A stretch of 54,140 nt of DNA from Perkinsus olseni (lineage: Eukaryota > Perkinsozoa > Perkinsida > Perkinsidae), in the NCBI GenBank assembly GCA_013115135.1, contig JABANP010000366.1, positions 1 to 54,140 on the forward strand, given 5' to 3'. Made by a program: the position numbers and the translations under genes. The notes under the pieces were generated by a model, which saw nothing but the letters and a program-made list of their open reading frames with translations, searched no databases and was not told where the DNA came from. Positions 17,313 to 28,526 of this stretch are shown here, piece by piece; the stretch's first letter is position 1, and the number at the start of each line of letters is the position of its first letter.

Positions 17313-18478
17313 GTAGCGCAGTTCCGACGTGCGTGGCGGACTGTGTTTAAGGGATGATAGGGCTATCCTTCACGGTTGCCTTGTCACTTCTTCTCGGTTT
17401 TTTCATCTCTATGTGGCCATATCTCTCGCCAGTAGGGATCATGGCAGCCGGAACAACGGGCCATATCGGCTCATTTTTGTGCTGGTTACTTTACTGTATG
17501 GATTACTATCGTTATACTTCATTGCTCTCTTATTTTTCACGGTTGCATAGGTCCGGCAAGTAGATTCGTTGTTCAGCTGTCTTGTCGGCATTTCAGAGCC
17601 TGCCCAGGCGCAGCAAAGTATGCTGGCATCATGCTTTTTTCACTGAAGGGGTTTTTGCGTTAACAATTCGATGGTTTTCAAAGACTGTCTGATGTCCCGT
17701 TTGCTAGGTATGCTCCAATAGTGGCTTGCATCGCGCATTGTTGCTCTAACGAAAATAACTTACTGCTTATTATTTTCGGCAATTCGGAATCGCTGCGGCG
17801 TGCCATTGCCTCGAAGCATTCGGCCTCTACTCAAACTTTTTGGCAGTGATCGACTCCGGCTGATCGACGAGAGTGAAATTCGGGTAGAGGAATTTTCCGC
17901 TCCCGCACAACGGAGAAGAAGACGTGGTTTGTGTGATAAGCCACTGGAGCATCTTCCGCACAAGCGAAGCTAGTGCAGGTATCCAAACGCTACTTGTTAT
18001 CAATGTATGATGTTGGTCGTCTGGTGCTCACCAGACTGGCAGATTTTCGCGCCCTTCCCAGCCCAATCCCTCGATGTGGAGGTAGGACTAGAGCTCGTCT
18101 TCAACGATATTCCGAGGTAAGTCCGCAGAGAGACTTGGGATTGTATTCGTTGATAGACATTCTCAGTCCTAATAGTTGACCACTGACTGGAGTGTGGTGA
18201 GTCTGACTCACTGAGTCACAGTCTGTGGGTCTTTCCACAGCGACCACCGCCTTGTCGTTCGATCTGTCTGGCAGCTCATCGTGAGTTGCTCTCGTGTTCT
18301 AGGCTGTTCTGAACAGTCTGTGACATATAGACCACATCAGTTCTGCTGGGGGCACGCAATTCGCTTTGCCCTAGCTACCTTGGCCAGTCAGCTACATCTA
18401 TCCGTCCCATCCTCTACGTCATAATGACCCAATGATTGGGATTTTCGCTGTTAGGGCACATTCGTAAACCTTCGAAAA
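17313..18478. repeat. 3' block of transporter B
   Basis: 17313-17830 is repeated after copy C (23266-23790) with small indels, consistent with shared 3' untranslated or intergenic sequence. The 69-codon open frame at 17354-17563 is broken in the copy-C version, so I do not call it. 17840 to about 18440 has no counterpart after copy C, so it was gained here or lost there. From 18445 the similarity resumes and runs into tRNA-Gln. Confidence 0.6.
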
Positions 18479-18549
18479 GGTTCTATCGGGATTCGAACCC
18501 GAGTCGCTGGATTCAAAGTCCAGAGTGCTAACCACTACACTATAGAACC
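18478..18549 (-). tRNA. tRNA-Gln (anticodon TTG), copy 1
   Basis: On the minus strand the acceptor is GGTTCTA/TAGAACC. The D loop is followed by an anticodon arm CTGGA-CTTTGAA-TCCAG with anticodon TTG. The T loop is TTCGAAT. The + strand AAAA at 18475-18478 gives an immediate T4 Pol III terminator. It lies in a block of about 340 bases that is duplicated at 23785-24125. Confidence 0.95.
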
Positions 18550-19009
18550 TTCGATTTAGTTGCTGGTACGATCATGGATGCTCCTCTAGGACGACCAACG
18601 CCTCTTGCCAGGAAACAACATCGCCAGACAGGTGAAGCCGAGCACACTGCGCACTCTATCTAGTTGACGAAGTGAACAGTACTTACGTTCGCTCCGTCTG
18701 GGAACGCACAGGCTGTCTTCTTTCGACCCTTGGCCCCGGGGTTCACACCACCTAAGGGACGATGGTTTTTCTGATGATTGTTTCCAGTTGGAACCCCTTT
18801 TTCGAGGGGTTTCATGGACCTTGTGGATCAGGTGTCGCGTTGCTAGCAAGATAATAGCGTGGGCCAAAGTCTTCCGGGGAGCAAGCGCCTCCGACGGTGC
18901 GGGACCGACACCGCTCGAATCAGGCGAGGTGCTGAGGACTGCACTTAACAGGGTAATTCTATCCTCGAGGTTACGCCTGTTGGCTCTTCCTTCTCAGCTG
19001 TTGCTTCCT
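18550..19009. other. tRNA-flanking duplicated segment and spacer
   Basis: 18550-18790 is repeated at 23881-24125 (past the second tRNA-Gln) and ends shortly before where gene D begins there. The remaining stretch to 19009 has no feature I recognise. Confidence 0.5.
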
Positions 19010-19963
19010 TCTGTTGTTCATACTGTGGTCGACGCAAGATAGCAGGGAGTGAATAGGATTGCCTTAGCGTACCTTCAAGGAAGATCAGCTGTGCATGCGT
19101 GCACAGGAAACAATCGACGCATAACGGTCCCATGGTCGCGTAATTGTCCAGCCAGCTCTTTCGGCGGAGTGACCTGGGGCTCCTGGCGATCCTGTTGAAC
19201 TGATAGGTGATCAGTTATCGAAGCTCTCCCGACTTGGGGTTCCACGTTCAACGACTGGCGGGCCGCCAGTGGCGGCGCTCCTTTGCTTGAGGAGGCTCCG
19301 CTCATGCGTCAGAAACAGCCTGAACCCTTGGGTATGTCCCAGACTTTCTGGACCGGCTGGAAGTAAAATTGTGGAGACCTTTCAAAGTGTCACCTGTCAT
19401 CAAGCAACATGAGGCGGAAGGGCGGGAGGCCAAAACTCGGCGCGGAACCAGATCACATCGAAGCGACGTGAGGGCGCACGCGTGCCAACGACTGTAGGAG
19501 TCTGTTCCTGCGTGCCATTGCGCCGAGCGAATTTGTCCAATTTTCTTTCCGAAGCATTTCGCGCCTATCATTCTCACAGGCCGTACACCAGGTGGAGGGT
19601 GTCGACTCCCTGACGTCAGTAAGCATACCAGGGTAGCTGCTATCTGTCCTGTCGTCCGCCAACAAGAGCATCTATGAATATCGGATCGAGGGCTCATCTC
19701 ACATCCGACTGGGGTCTTGAGTGAGGTGGACTCTCTGTGAGTCAGGCAACCTCAGGTACACTAGCAGTGGTCGAGACGAGCCCATGCTCCTTCGTACACG
19801 TTTAACTAGGCCTCGCGTCTTCAAGTTCGACTGTGTTGGGTTAAGCGTAGCGGAGGTGATCGCATACTTTTTGCCGCGCGCTGAGGTTCACGTCGTGGAC
19901 GGCTTTGGCTGACTCTCTCTCATCGACCACTGGTAGTTCTAGGACGTATAAGCTCTTCATTGA
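19010..19963. repeat. Duplicated 5' block upstream of transporter C
   Basis: Counterpart of 13437-14085. Strong similarity runs over 19010-19180 and about 19490-19610. Then about 300 bases (about 19620-19905) have no counterpart upstream of B. The last about 60 bases before the start codon are again shared. Confidence 0.65.
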
Positions 19964-22900
19964 ATGGCACAAAAGCCTAAAGTATCAAACACGCAACTCC
20001 TGCGTGCCACCCCTCCCCGACTGCGGGTGGACTTCGCGATCGCCATGGTGTGCATCTTCACCGACTTTCTGGGTGATAATTTGTTGGCCCCTTCATACGA
20101 ACTCTTTATTAGAGAGCACGGTATCCCAGGTAAGGGTCACTCAGGGTCTTGCGTTGCCGATGTATAATTGGTTACCAGGTATGGGCTTCGGCCTCGCCGT
20201 GTCCATCATCACTGTGTCATACATAGTGGGAAGGTGCATCGCTGCAGCCGTCATGGGATCTGTCTCTGATTATACTGGTCGCTGGAATACTATAATGGTT
20301 TGCTCACTGCTCACTGCTATAGGATTTTTGATGCAGGTGAGTCCAAATCGCTAGTCTTTTCAATCAGAGCCTGTCGAGATAGTATTTCGGAAATACCACC
20401 GTTTGTTTCAGGCGTTGTCGTGGAGTTTTTGGTCCCTCGTCGGCTTCCGGTTCTTCACAGGATTTGTCGGCGGAACAAGGGTTGTTATCATTGTGTAAGG
20501 GTCCAGGGGTATGACTACTAGCTGCTACAGTTAGAGTGGCGACCACTCAGAGGCCTCCGGAGTTACTAGCTATCAGAAAGACCATTTGAAATGATCAGGC
20601 TGCAGCTGCAGCGTTCGTGCATCCCAATATCTCTTTTCTCGTTCTACTGCTAGAGTGTGCCATCATCTCAGGTATATAACCGATTGGATGACCGAGCGCA
20701 ACATGCTCACTTTTTGGATGTCCTTTATTCCCATTGTCTCCAGTGTCTCTTCATTCGCTGGCCCATTCCTCGGAGGAATAGTCGCTCAGGTAGGAGGATC
20801 TATGCCCGATCTCCCAGCCGATTGAAGAGCTACGGATCATTCTAGGCTAAGTATTTTCAGGCCGACACGTCTGAACCTTTGAACCCGGCTTATGCCGGTC
20901 TTGCTCTGAATGCGGCGAGCTTCCTGCTGGTTCTGCTATTCATGAGAAAGTCTCCGAGAGATGGAGGGTTTATTCTCTGTAAATCTCGGAGAAGCGAGGT
21001 CGCTTCCAGCGTGGCTTCGAAACCGAGCAACATAGCTGGTCCTCTTGTCGAGTGGTGAGATAGCAACGTTCCCTCTGGCCGATCGATGGCCAGAGTCTGT
21101 GCTCTCAGGAAAGCCGCCTGCCTCTGGTTTCTACTCTGTGGCCTATCCAGTGCAGGAACCCAAGGGTGGTCTGTCCTCCTTGTGACGATCCAGAGAGAAC
21201 TGGGCCTGTCAAGTCTCGTGCTGGGGTCTATCAGTGGATGGTGCGGTCTGATGATCATAAGTATGGTTACCAGCTGTCTGTCACTCCTACAAGAGTATCA
21301 TCATCCTTTCAGCCGGCCAGCTGCTGGTCCTGCCTTTCCTATTCCATCGGCTGAAGTTCTCGGAAGGGGCGGTTGTTGTCTTTGGATTCGCTCTAGCCCC
21401 TTTCATCATTATCCTCGGTTTCGTCACTGACGTGTGGGCGACGGTCGCAATCGGCTCCCTATTCGCCCTCGGTGTCCCTCTGACCATGACGATGGGTTTC
21501 GCCGTAAGAGGAACAGGTCCTCCGCACGATTTCATCTCACCGATCTTCCTCGCCTGGGTGTAGTCTGCAGCCACCGATCCAGTATAGGAACTTACTCGTG
21601 GTGTTGATAGAATGAGGCCTGCGCGTGCTGTTGTTCTTTTCAGACATTCTCAAGGCTTTGCGACCCGTCAAAGAAGAGCTTGATCATGGGCCTGCTGGCG
21701 TTGAGTCTCAACTCCTTCAAGATTGTATCGGTTCTCCTAGCCGGTGTCCTTTATGATGTGGACAAATCAGCACCTTATATCATGGTGAGCTCTTTTATCA
21801 TTGGCTTTTTCCTCCTGCGGGACCATACACTGGATCCTATTCGTTCTGCCTCTTTCAAGTGTGCCTGATTGCGAGAACAGGAGAAATTGAGGAGAGAGGA
21901 TTGCTCAGCGTGTGGGGAGAAAATGCTATCAGCTTCTGTACAGTTGTTCTGCGTGGTCACCGTTGGCATACTCGCGGGCATCGCTATGATGAGGATAATG
22001 CCGATGGCCGTGAGAAGGAGGAGTCATGTGAAGGTCGTCCTAGCAGCCACCGAAGCCAGCCGCTCCCGGATCAACGTTGAGAAGAGAGTGAGAATGGAAG
22101 CATTTTCTCGGTGCGGGTCCATCAATCTTACGGCATACGCTTCTGAAGACCTGCTCTCATCTATCGAGATGTGTATTTCCACATTCAACTCGGTCTTAGT
22201 CGTTTACCTGATATCACGACACACGAACTTTTGTTCAGTCATCACCTTTTGTTCAGCGACTCAATCATCGTCTGAGCTTCGGTAACGAGGAGAGTCAAGG
22301 TAACGCATTAGCCTTGCCATCGGGGAGCGCCACAAGGGAGGAGATCGAGGCGGTTCTGGAATGGATCAAATCTTGTGTCTTTTTCACTCCTCGGATGGTC
22401 GCGGAGAGCAAGGGGGTAAGATGACCGATGCTTTAGTTATTGGAAGATACGAAAGAGTGGTATCGCCACTTCTTTCCCGCTCACTGTTCGTATTCCAGCG
22501 ATATTTTGACTCGGAAGATTTGTTATCACGGGGAGCGCAAGGGGGCGAACGCTGCGGGCTCGCGCTCGTGTTGATTTCGAAGCGCTGTTCGCGACAGCTG
22601 AACATCTCAGGATATCGTACCAGACTTGGTGAAGTCCCTTCTCGGGAGATGGACCACCACTATGCTTGAACAGCATGGTTACGTGAACTGGTATGAATGC
22701 GATAGAGAGATCGTGATGCTACTGGAAGCAGGTGGCGTGGCACCTACGAAGTCCTGTGTGCTTTGCGAGTTCTGTTCTTACAGGCTTCCCTCAGCTACGT
22801 CTAGAGCCCCAGCATGCGAGGCTCATGCGTCTTCAGGACTTTTATCAGGCAATTCTGAATCACTCAGCCGCCTGCGAAGCGTATGCGGACGCTCTGTCTA

Positions 22901-23265
22901 CTACCAAAGACGGCAAGAAGCCTTGACAACTCGTCCGATCACAAGTGGTTCTCGTTTCAGTTCCAGAGCGTCTCGCCGTTGCTGTCTCGAAGCTATCTCG
23001 CACGCCTCGACAGTCTCCTACTCTCGCGATGCGAGTAAACTTCGGTCGGTGGCTTGGCCAGTTCTTGGACAAGAGAGGGTATCAATCTTGGCCAGGCTGG
23101 TTCTCCGATGGTCGAGTGATTCACGTTGTGCTGAGGAGCACGTTCCCTCCCCTGAAGCGGAGGAAGAGTGCTGCTCTTCGAAGCCTCTCAGTGCTTGCGG
23201 CTGCTTCTGCTGATAAAGCAGTGGGGAGTAGCGCAGTTTCGATGTGCGTGACGGACTGTGTCTGA
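19964..23265 (+). CDS. Transporter C: intact MFS permease with C-terminal extension
   Basis: Closest relative of copy B. The start ATG 19964 gives the same opening residues. All thirteen exon equivalents are found with GT-AG borders and I detect no frame break. Membrane core, basic stretch and both GRW/GY/W motifs of the extension are present. The final exon runs to TGA 23263-23265, about 15 codons longer than in B because the B stop codon is not present here. Several exons and some introns (for example 21110-21520 against 15210-15590) are almost identical to B. This points to recent duplication or ongoing conversion. Role is as for B: an unassigned secondary transporter. Confidence 0.85.
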
Positions 23266-23809
23266 GGGATGATAGGGCTAACCTTAACGGTGCCTTGCCA
23301 AGTATGATTTCGCATAGTATGATCATACATATCATACTATGAATTTACTTCTTCTCAGTTGTTTCATCTCTATGTGGCCATATCTCTCGCCAGGGATCAT
23401 GGCAGCCGGAACAACGGGCCATACCGGCTCATGATTATGCTTCTCACTTTACTGTACGGATTACTATCGTCATACTTTATTACCTTTTCATTTACTCACG
23501 GTCGCATCGGTCCGGCAAGTGGATCCGATATTCAGCTGTCTTGTCGGCATTTCCCAGCTTATCCAGGCCCAGTGAACTATGCTAGCATCATGCTTTTCTC
23601 ACCGGGGGGGTTTGTGTTGATAATTCGATGGTTTCTAGGTTTGGTATGCTCGAATAGCGGCTTGCATCGCGCATTGTTGCTGTAACCATAAAATGACTTC
23701 CTGTTTGTTATTCTCGGCAGTTTGGAAGCGCTGCGGTGTGCCATTGCTTCTGATCGTTTGGCCTCTGCTCGAATTCTTCTGTTAGGGAACATTCGTAAAC
23801 TCGGCAGAA
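23266..23809. repeat. 3' block of transporter C with hairpin insertion
   Basis: Matches the sequence after copy B (17313-17830). It differs by an inserted stretch of about 45 bases holding a hairpin at 23313-23341. The right end joins directly to the second tRNA-Gln block. Confidence 0.6.
23313..23341. repeat. Hairpin (11/7/11) inserted in 3' flank of copy C
   Basis: Arms CATAGTATGAT and ATCATACTATG enclose CATACAT. The flanking sequence aligns with the region after copy B, where the hairpin and about 15 neighbouring bases are absent. Confidence 0.7.
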
Positions 23810-23880
23810 GGTTCTATCGGGATTTGAACCCGAGTCGCTGGATTCAAAGTCCAGAGTGCTAACCACTACACTATAGAACC
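23810..23880 (-). tRNA. tRNA-Gln (anticodon TTG), copy 2
   Basis: Same cloverleaf as the copy at 18478-18549, with one change in the T loop (TTCAAAT instead of TTCGAAT), which keeps the internal promoter consensus. The T4 terminator of copy 1 is missing: the + strand reads GCAGAA before the gene instead of GAAAA. It may terminate poorly. Confidence 0.93.
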
Positions 23881-24191
23881 TTTTAGGTTCAGTAGCTGGT
23901 ACGAGCATGGATGCTCCTCTAGGACGACCAACGCCTCCTGCTAGGAAACAACATCGCCAAACAGGTGAAGCAAAGCACACGGCGCACTGTATTTAGTTGA
24001 CGGAGGAACAGGACTTACGTTCGCTCCGTTTCGGAACGCACAAGCTGTTTTCTTTCAACTCTTGGGACCCGGGTTCACACCACCTAAGCGACGATGGTTT
24101 CTCAGATAACCACTTTAAGTTGGACCCCGCGCCGCCGCCCACGGTGCTCGTTGCTCCGTCACTGAGTGGTTGGTCAGTTGTGCTGCAACTT

Positions 24192-27100
24192 ATGTCAACC
24201 GCTCGCCAAAGTACGAGCGAACGCCATCCTCTCCTATTGACGCCTCTGCGCATCCGCGTCGACTTTCTCATCGGCTTCGTCTGCATCTTTGGAGACTTCC
24301 TTGGCGACAACTTGCTCGCTCCGTCGTATGAGATGTTCATTCAGCGTTATGGTCCACCAGGTGAGACGAGCAATTTGCGCTCCCCAACATCCCATAGAAA
24401 GTTTTGATATTCAAGCCGGATGATTGAATCCCGGCGTGAGAGGCTCAATCTCATCGTCTGTCAGGCATCAACTTTGGCCTGTCGACCTCTCTCATCACAG
24501 CCGCCTACCTTGCAGGAAGAGGCGTGGCCGCGTCTTGCTTCGGGAGCGCAACAGATTACCTTGGAAGGTGGAACGTTTTGTTGTTTTGTACCATCGCCAC
24601 AGCCATCGGGTTTCTCTTGCAAGTACGTTGTAGGGTCGGAATGACTGAGTCGCCGATGGATTCCCTCTCAGGCGCTGTCTTGGAGTTTCTGGTCTTTAGT
24701 CGGGTTTCGACTCTTTACTGGCCTCGCGGGTGGCACCAGGGCGGTGGTTGTTGTGTAAGCCTGTCAAATGACTCCCTGAGGAGGGAGGAGACCCGATAGC
24801 TATTATCTCTAGGTACATGTGTGACTGGATAACGCAACCAGCTCTGCTGAACTTTTGGATGTCACTCATTCCGGTAGTTTCCAGTAGCTCATCGTTCATT
24901 GGGCCTCTGATCGGCGGAGTGGTGGCTCAAGTAAGATCAGCCTGTGATAGTGCTAATGATGCCATGTTATGCTACTCATCGACAGGCTGATGAGAATAAG
25001 CCGCTCAACCCAGCTTACGTGGGACTCGCTCTGAACACCATGGCCTTACTTTTGGTTATCTTGTTTATGCGGAAGTCGCCTCTGGACAAGGACAAAGGGC
25101 CGCGGCGGTTCTTCCAACCCAGGTCGAGCAGCGCAGGATCGAAGGCCAGCGCGAAGCGGTTGATGAACTCTTCGGGCTCACTCGTTGAATGGTAGGACAG
25201 CTGCCTAGTTATCCCCTCTCGTAGTCTTAGCCTCTGAAAAGCCATGAAATCAGCCTTTCAGTGCCACGGTCCAGGTACGCCCTCAGCCTGCTCATTATTT
25301 GTACTGCCAGCGTCCAGTGCGGGCACACAGGGATGGTCAGTACTGCTCATCACAGTCCAGAAGGAGCTTGACCTATCCAGTATGGTGATAGGCCTTATAA
25401 GCGGTTGGTGTGGTCTCGCAGTCATTAGTAAGAACTGTCCGAGGGTTACTCTATTCTGTGAGGCTCCTCATCTCAGTCGGGCAACTTCTTCTGCTCCCCT
25501 TCATGTTGCGGAAGTTGAAGTGGAGCGAGGTCCAAGTGATGTTGTTTGGATTTGCCATATCCTCATGTATCTTGGCACTGGGTTTCATCTCCAATCTATG
25601 GGCTGTCCTCGTCCTTGGATGGGTCTTCTCTCTTGGGCTGCCTCTTGTTATGACCGTGGTCTTCGCGGTGAGTCCTGCCTCTACCTCGCTGCTGCTGACG
25701 CAGTGGGCTCGCTCCTCAGATGTTCTCGCGGCTCTGCGACCCTTCGGTTAAGGGGAGGGTTGTCGGACTGGTGGCGTTTGTGTCAAACATGACGAAGGTG
25801 TTCTCAGTACTTCTCTGCGGTGTACTGTACGACATCGCGAAATGGATTCCTTATACGATGGTGAGTAGAAGTGGGGCCCCTGAGCACCCCGCTCGACGCG
25901 CCTTTCGGAAGGCATTCGTTCAGTGAGAATAGTCCTGAGATCGATACTGTGATGTAGTCTAGCTCGATTGAGGTAACGTCTGATGATGAACTACGGGCTT
26001 GCCTAGTATTTGGAGACCCAGATTCAGAGTGGAGGCACGGACAGATTCACGCACATCCTCATCGTACAAACTTGTCCGCCTCATTCCAAAATTGATGTGT
26101 GAGCCAGAGCCGATCTGGGACTAGCAATACCTCGCTCCCAAGGAGAGATGGGGGCTGGGAACGTCCCGTACAGTCATGACCTATGACATGACACTCCTTG
26201 GTCATGCCGGATTGGGATGGCTTATTTTAGACTCATGACTGACCGATCGAGATGATTTCTCTGACTAGGATTTCGGCCCGGCAGGGACGTTCTTACGCCG
26301 GGCCAAATTTTTGTCCGATTCTTCGTGGTTCAGCTTGTTCTCGAGTGGTTCTCATCACTTCCTCTTCCTCGTAGTTGTTCGCAGTGGTGGTTTGTGGAAT
26401 ACTCGCGAGCATCGCGTTGATGGGGGAACTTCCGCGGGCCTTGAGCAGACGAAGAAGTAAAAGGCTTCTCATTGCGGCGACGACGAGCAAGACCACCCCA
26501 GCTGAAGGCGAAGAGCAGCCTGTCCTTGTGGAAAAAGTAAGTTGAACTGTGGAATTCCTTGATACTTTAAAAATGTGGTTGCCGTCGCAGCTTCGCGGTG
26601 CTCCCTGTGTACTCAATCCCGGGCTTGTGCCTCGCTACTGCCTCTGATCGAGGGCATTCCCACATTTTTTTCAACAGATTTTTGAAGTGGGAGTTATCGC
26701 CTGGCCTTGCTAGTTCTCTCCTGCGTCTTCAGCACCGCGGCCTGCCTCATCGTTTTGGGTTTGATTATGAGGATGAGCGGCAGAGTACACTGGGGATGCC
26801 ATATGGTCGAGCGACTGCTGATGAGATAGAGGAAATCATCGCGTGGGCTAAGCTCGGATTCGAACGAAGGCCACGTCTGCCCCTCGAGAGCAAATCGGTG
26901 AGTTATTCGGCGGGATAGCTGGGACCCGATTTCGAGATTCTGTTGGGAGTTCATTCTGCTCTCGGTTTTGGGTTTCGGGAGGAAGGGCGGCGAATAGACG
27001 TCCGTTAACGGGTACTGGTATATCGAGATGGATTCCGTCGTGAATCGTTCAGGTCCTAATTCCGGATTTGGTAAAGTCGCTCCTGGGGAGATGGACCACG

Positions 27101-27691
27101 AAGATGCTCGAAACACACGGTTATCGCAACTGGCTGCTCTGCATCGACGACGTGTTCGCACTGCTCGAGAATGGTAGGCTTGGTTGTCACTGTTGGCGTT
27201 GGTTTTGTTTGATTCGCAGGATTCCCCTCTCTGCGCGCTGAAGGCTCCGAATGGCATCCCGATGAGCGCCGACTATTTGTTTTTTATAGCGCTCTGATGA
27301 AGCACTTGGCGGCTTGTGAGGGCCCCGACGGGAATGGTGGCCTGGCTGGGGAACAGGGTGAGCTGAGATCAAGCGAACTCCGCTAAGGAGTGATCACCAG
27401 GTGTCTTTTTTTGTTGTAGAACTGCAAGACGTTGCGTCTAGGGTATCTCGGCTGACCGCGCGCCCTAAAATTAAACCAACCGAGATGCACCGAATCATGT
27501 TTGGACGACGGTTGAGTGAATTCCTCGTCAACCGAGGGTACATGAGCTGGCCTGGCTGGTTCGCCGATGGCGAGAACCTGCACACCTTGCTCCGAAGCAC
27601 CTTCCCGCCACTCAAGTCGAGAACAAAGTATTCTCTGCACAGCTTGGCAGTTCTCGCTACTTCTCCTGTTGAGGAGAAGAAAGTTTTTTGA
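24192..27691 (+). CDS. Transporter D: divergent MFS permease with C-terminal extension (one frame break)
   Basis: Same exon architecture as A-C but clearly older in sequence. The start ATG 24192 opens MSTARQSTSERHP, then a first helix with FGDFLGDNLLAP. Exon 2 contains SATDYLGRWN. A late exon reads MFSRLCDPSVKGRVVG, closer to standard MFS sequence. The intron after 25860 is unusually long (about 500 bases). The extension keeps LLGRWTTKML...HGYRNW and FGRRLSEFL..RGYMSWPGW followed by STFPPLK; TGA ends at 27691. The exon that should read ...SSAGTQGW needs a +1 shift between 25300 and 25316; the residue count then equals that of copy B exactly. The other exons are open. Confidence 0.75.
26275..26304. 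repeat. Hairpin in long intron of transporter D
   Basis: Arms GGCCCGGC/GCCGGGCC with a 14-base loop, near the 3' end of the long intron. Confidence 0.5.
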
Positions 27692-28526
27692 CGACCTTGT
27701 GCTCCTATCCGCATCGGAATTTCTCGACGCCTCCGCGTGTCCCAGCTCATCGGTCTTAGACCGAGACCGCTTTCTCGACCGTTTCGTTTGGGTACGCCTG
27801 AAAGACTGATGGTCTCCGCTCGAACTACGATGTTCGGCATTCGCTCCTTCGGGCAGCGACAATTGTGGAATTACATCTTTCCCATACTTGCGTTGGTAAG
27901 CCTCTAAAAGCCACTCCAGACTGGATACGGTGAGGCCTGTATTTGTAGGCTCGTGATGGTTCTGTGCAATAATCACGTCCGGTTAACTATTTGTATAACA
28001 ATCTTTCCGACCATCGGTGCTTTTTTCCAATGATCGATAGGCTGTTGATTATAGTGCTTTCAATTTGGGGATGGACGGCTTCGATATAGTGCATGGCAAA
28101 ATTGTGATTCCTCCTGTAGCGGTTCGCCTCTCGCCGGGAGGAGTCGCGCCGCTATCTTGGCGCATGTTGAGAGAGCCCTTGTGTGTTCTCATGTAGCTGC
28201 GCAGTAGTTGAGCTCTTTGTCTCGTTGCCTACGAGTCGTAGGAGGACTCGGATGATTCTAAGCAGACGTCCGAACCAGCCCTGAAGGCGCTCGTGTCAAG
28301 AAGGACGCGCGAGGGGGTCTGGCGCGGGAGGAAGACACATACCTCCGGCGGAAAGCGCGTCACGGTCATCGCGTTATGGCCGCTTGCCTCGCTACCTCGC
28401 CGCGCGACTCTGACGGAGTGGCTTTCCGGAAGCGGCACTCTGAATGCAACCTTGCTTTGCCGCGCCATGAGTGCAGGTCTTCTCGCAAGCCGCTCCATCA
28501 TTTTGCACGGCCTAGCTTTTTTACCG
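27692..28526. other. Intergenic region between transporters D and E
   Basis: About 830 bases with no gene, RNA or repeat I can support. The open frames here are short and overlap on both strands. Confidence 0.45.

Noticed and set aside
17354..17563. 69-codon hydrophobic open frame after transporter B
   Set aside because: The copy after transporter C has indels and stops that break it, so it is more likely 3' flank.
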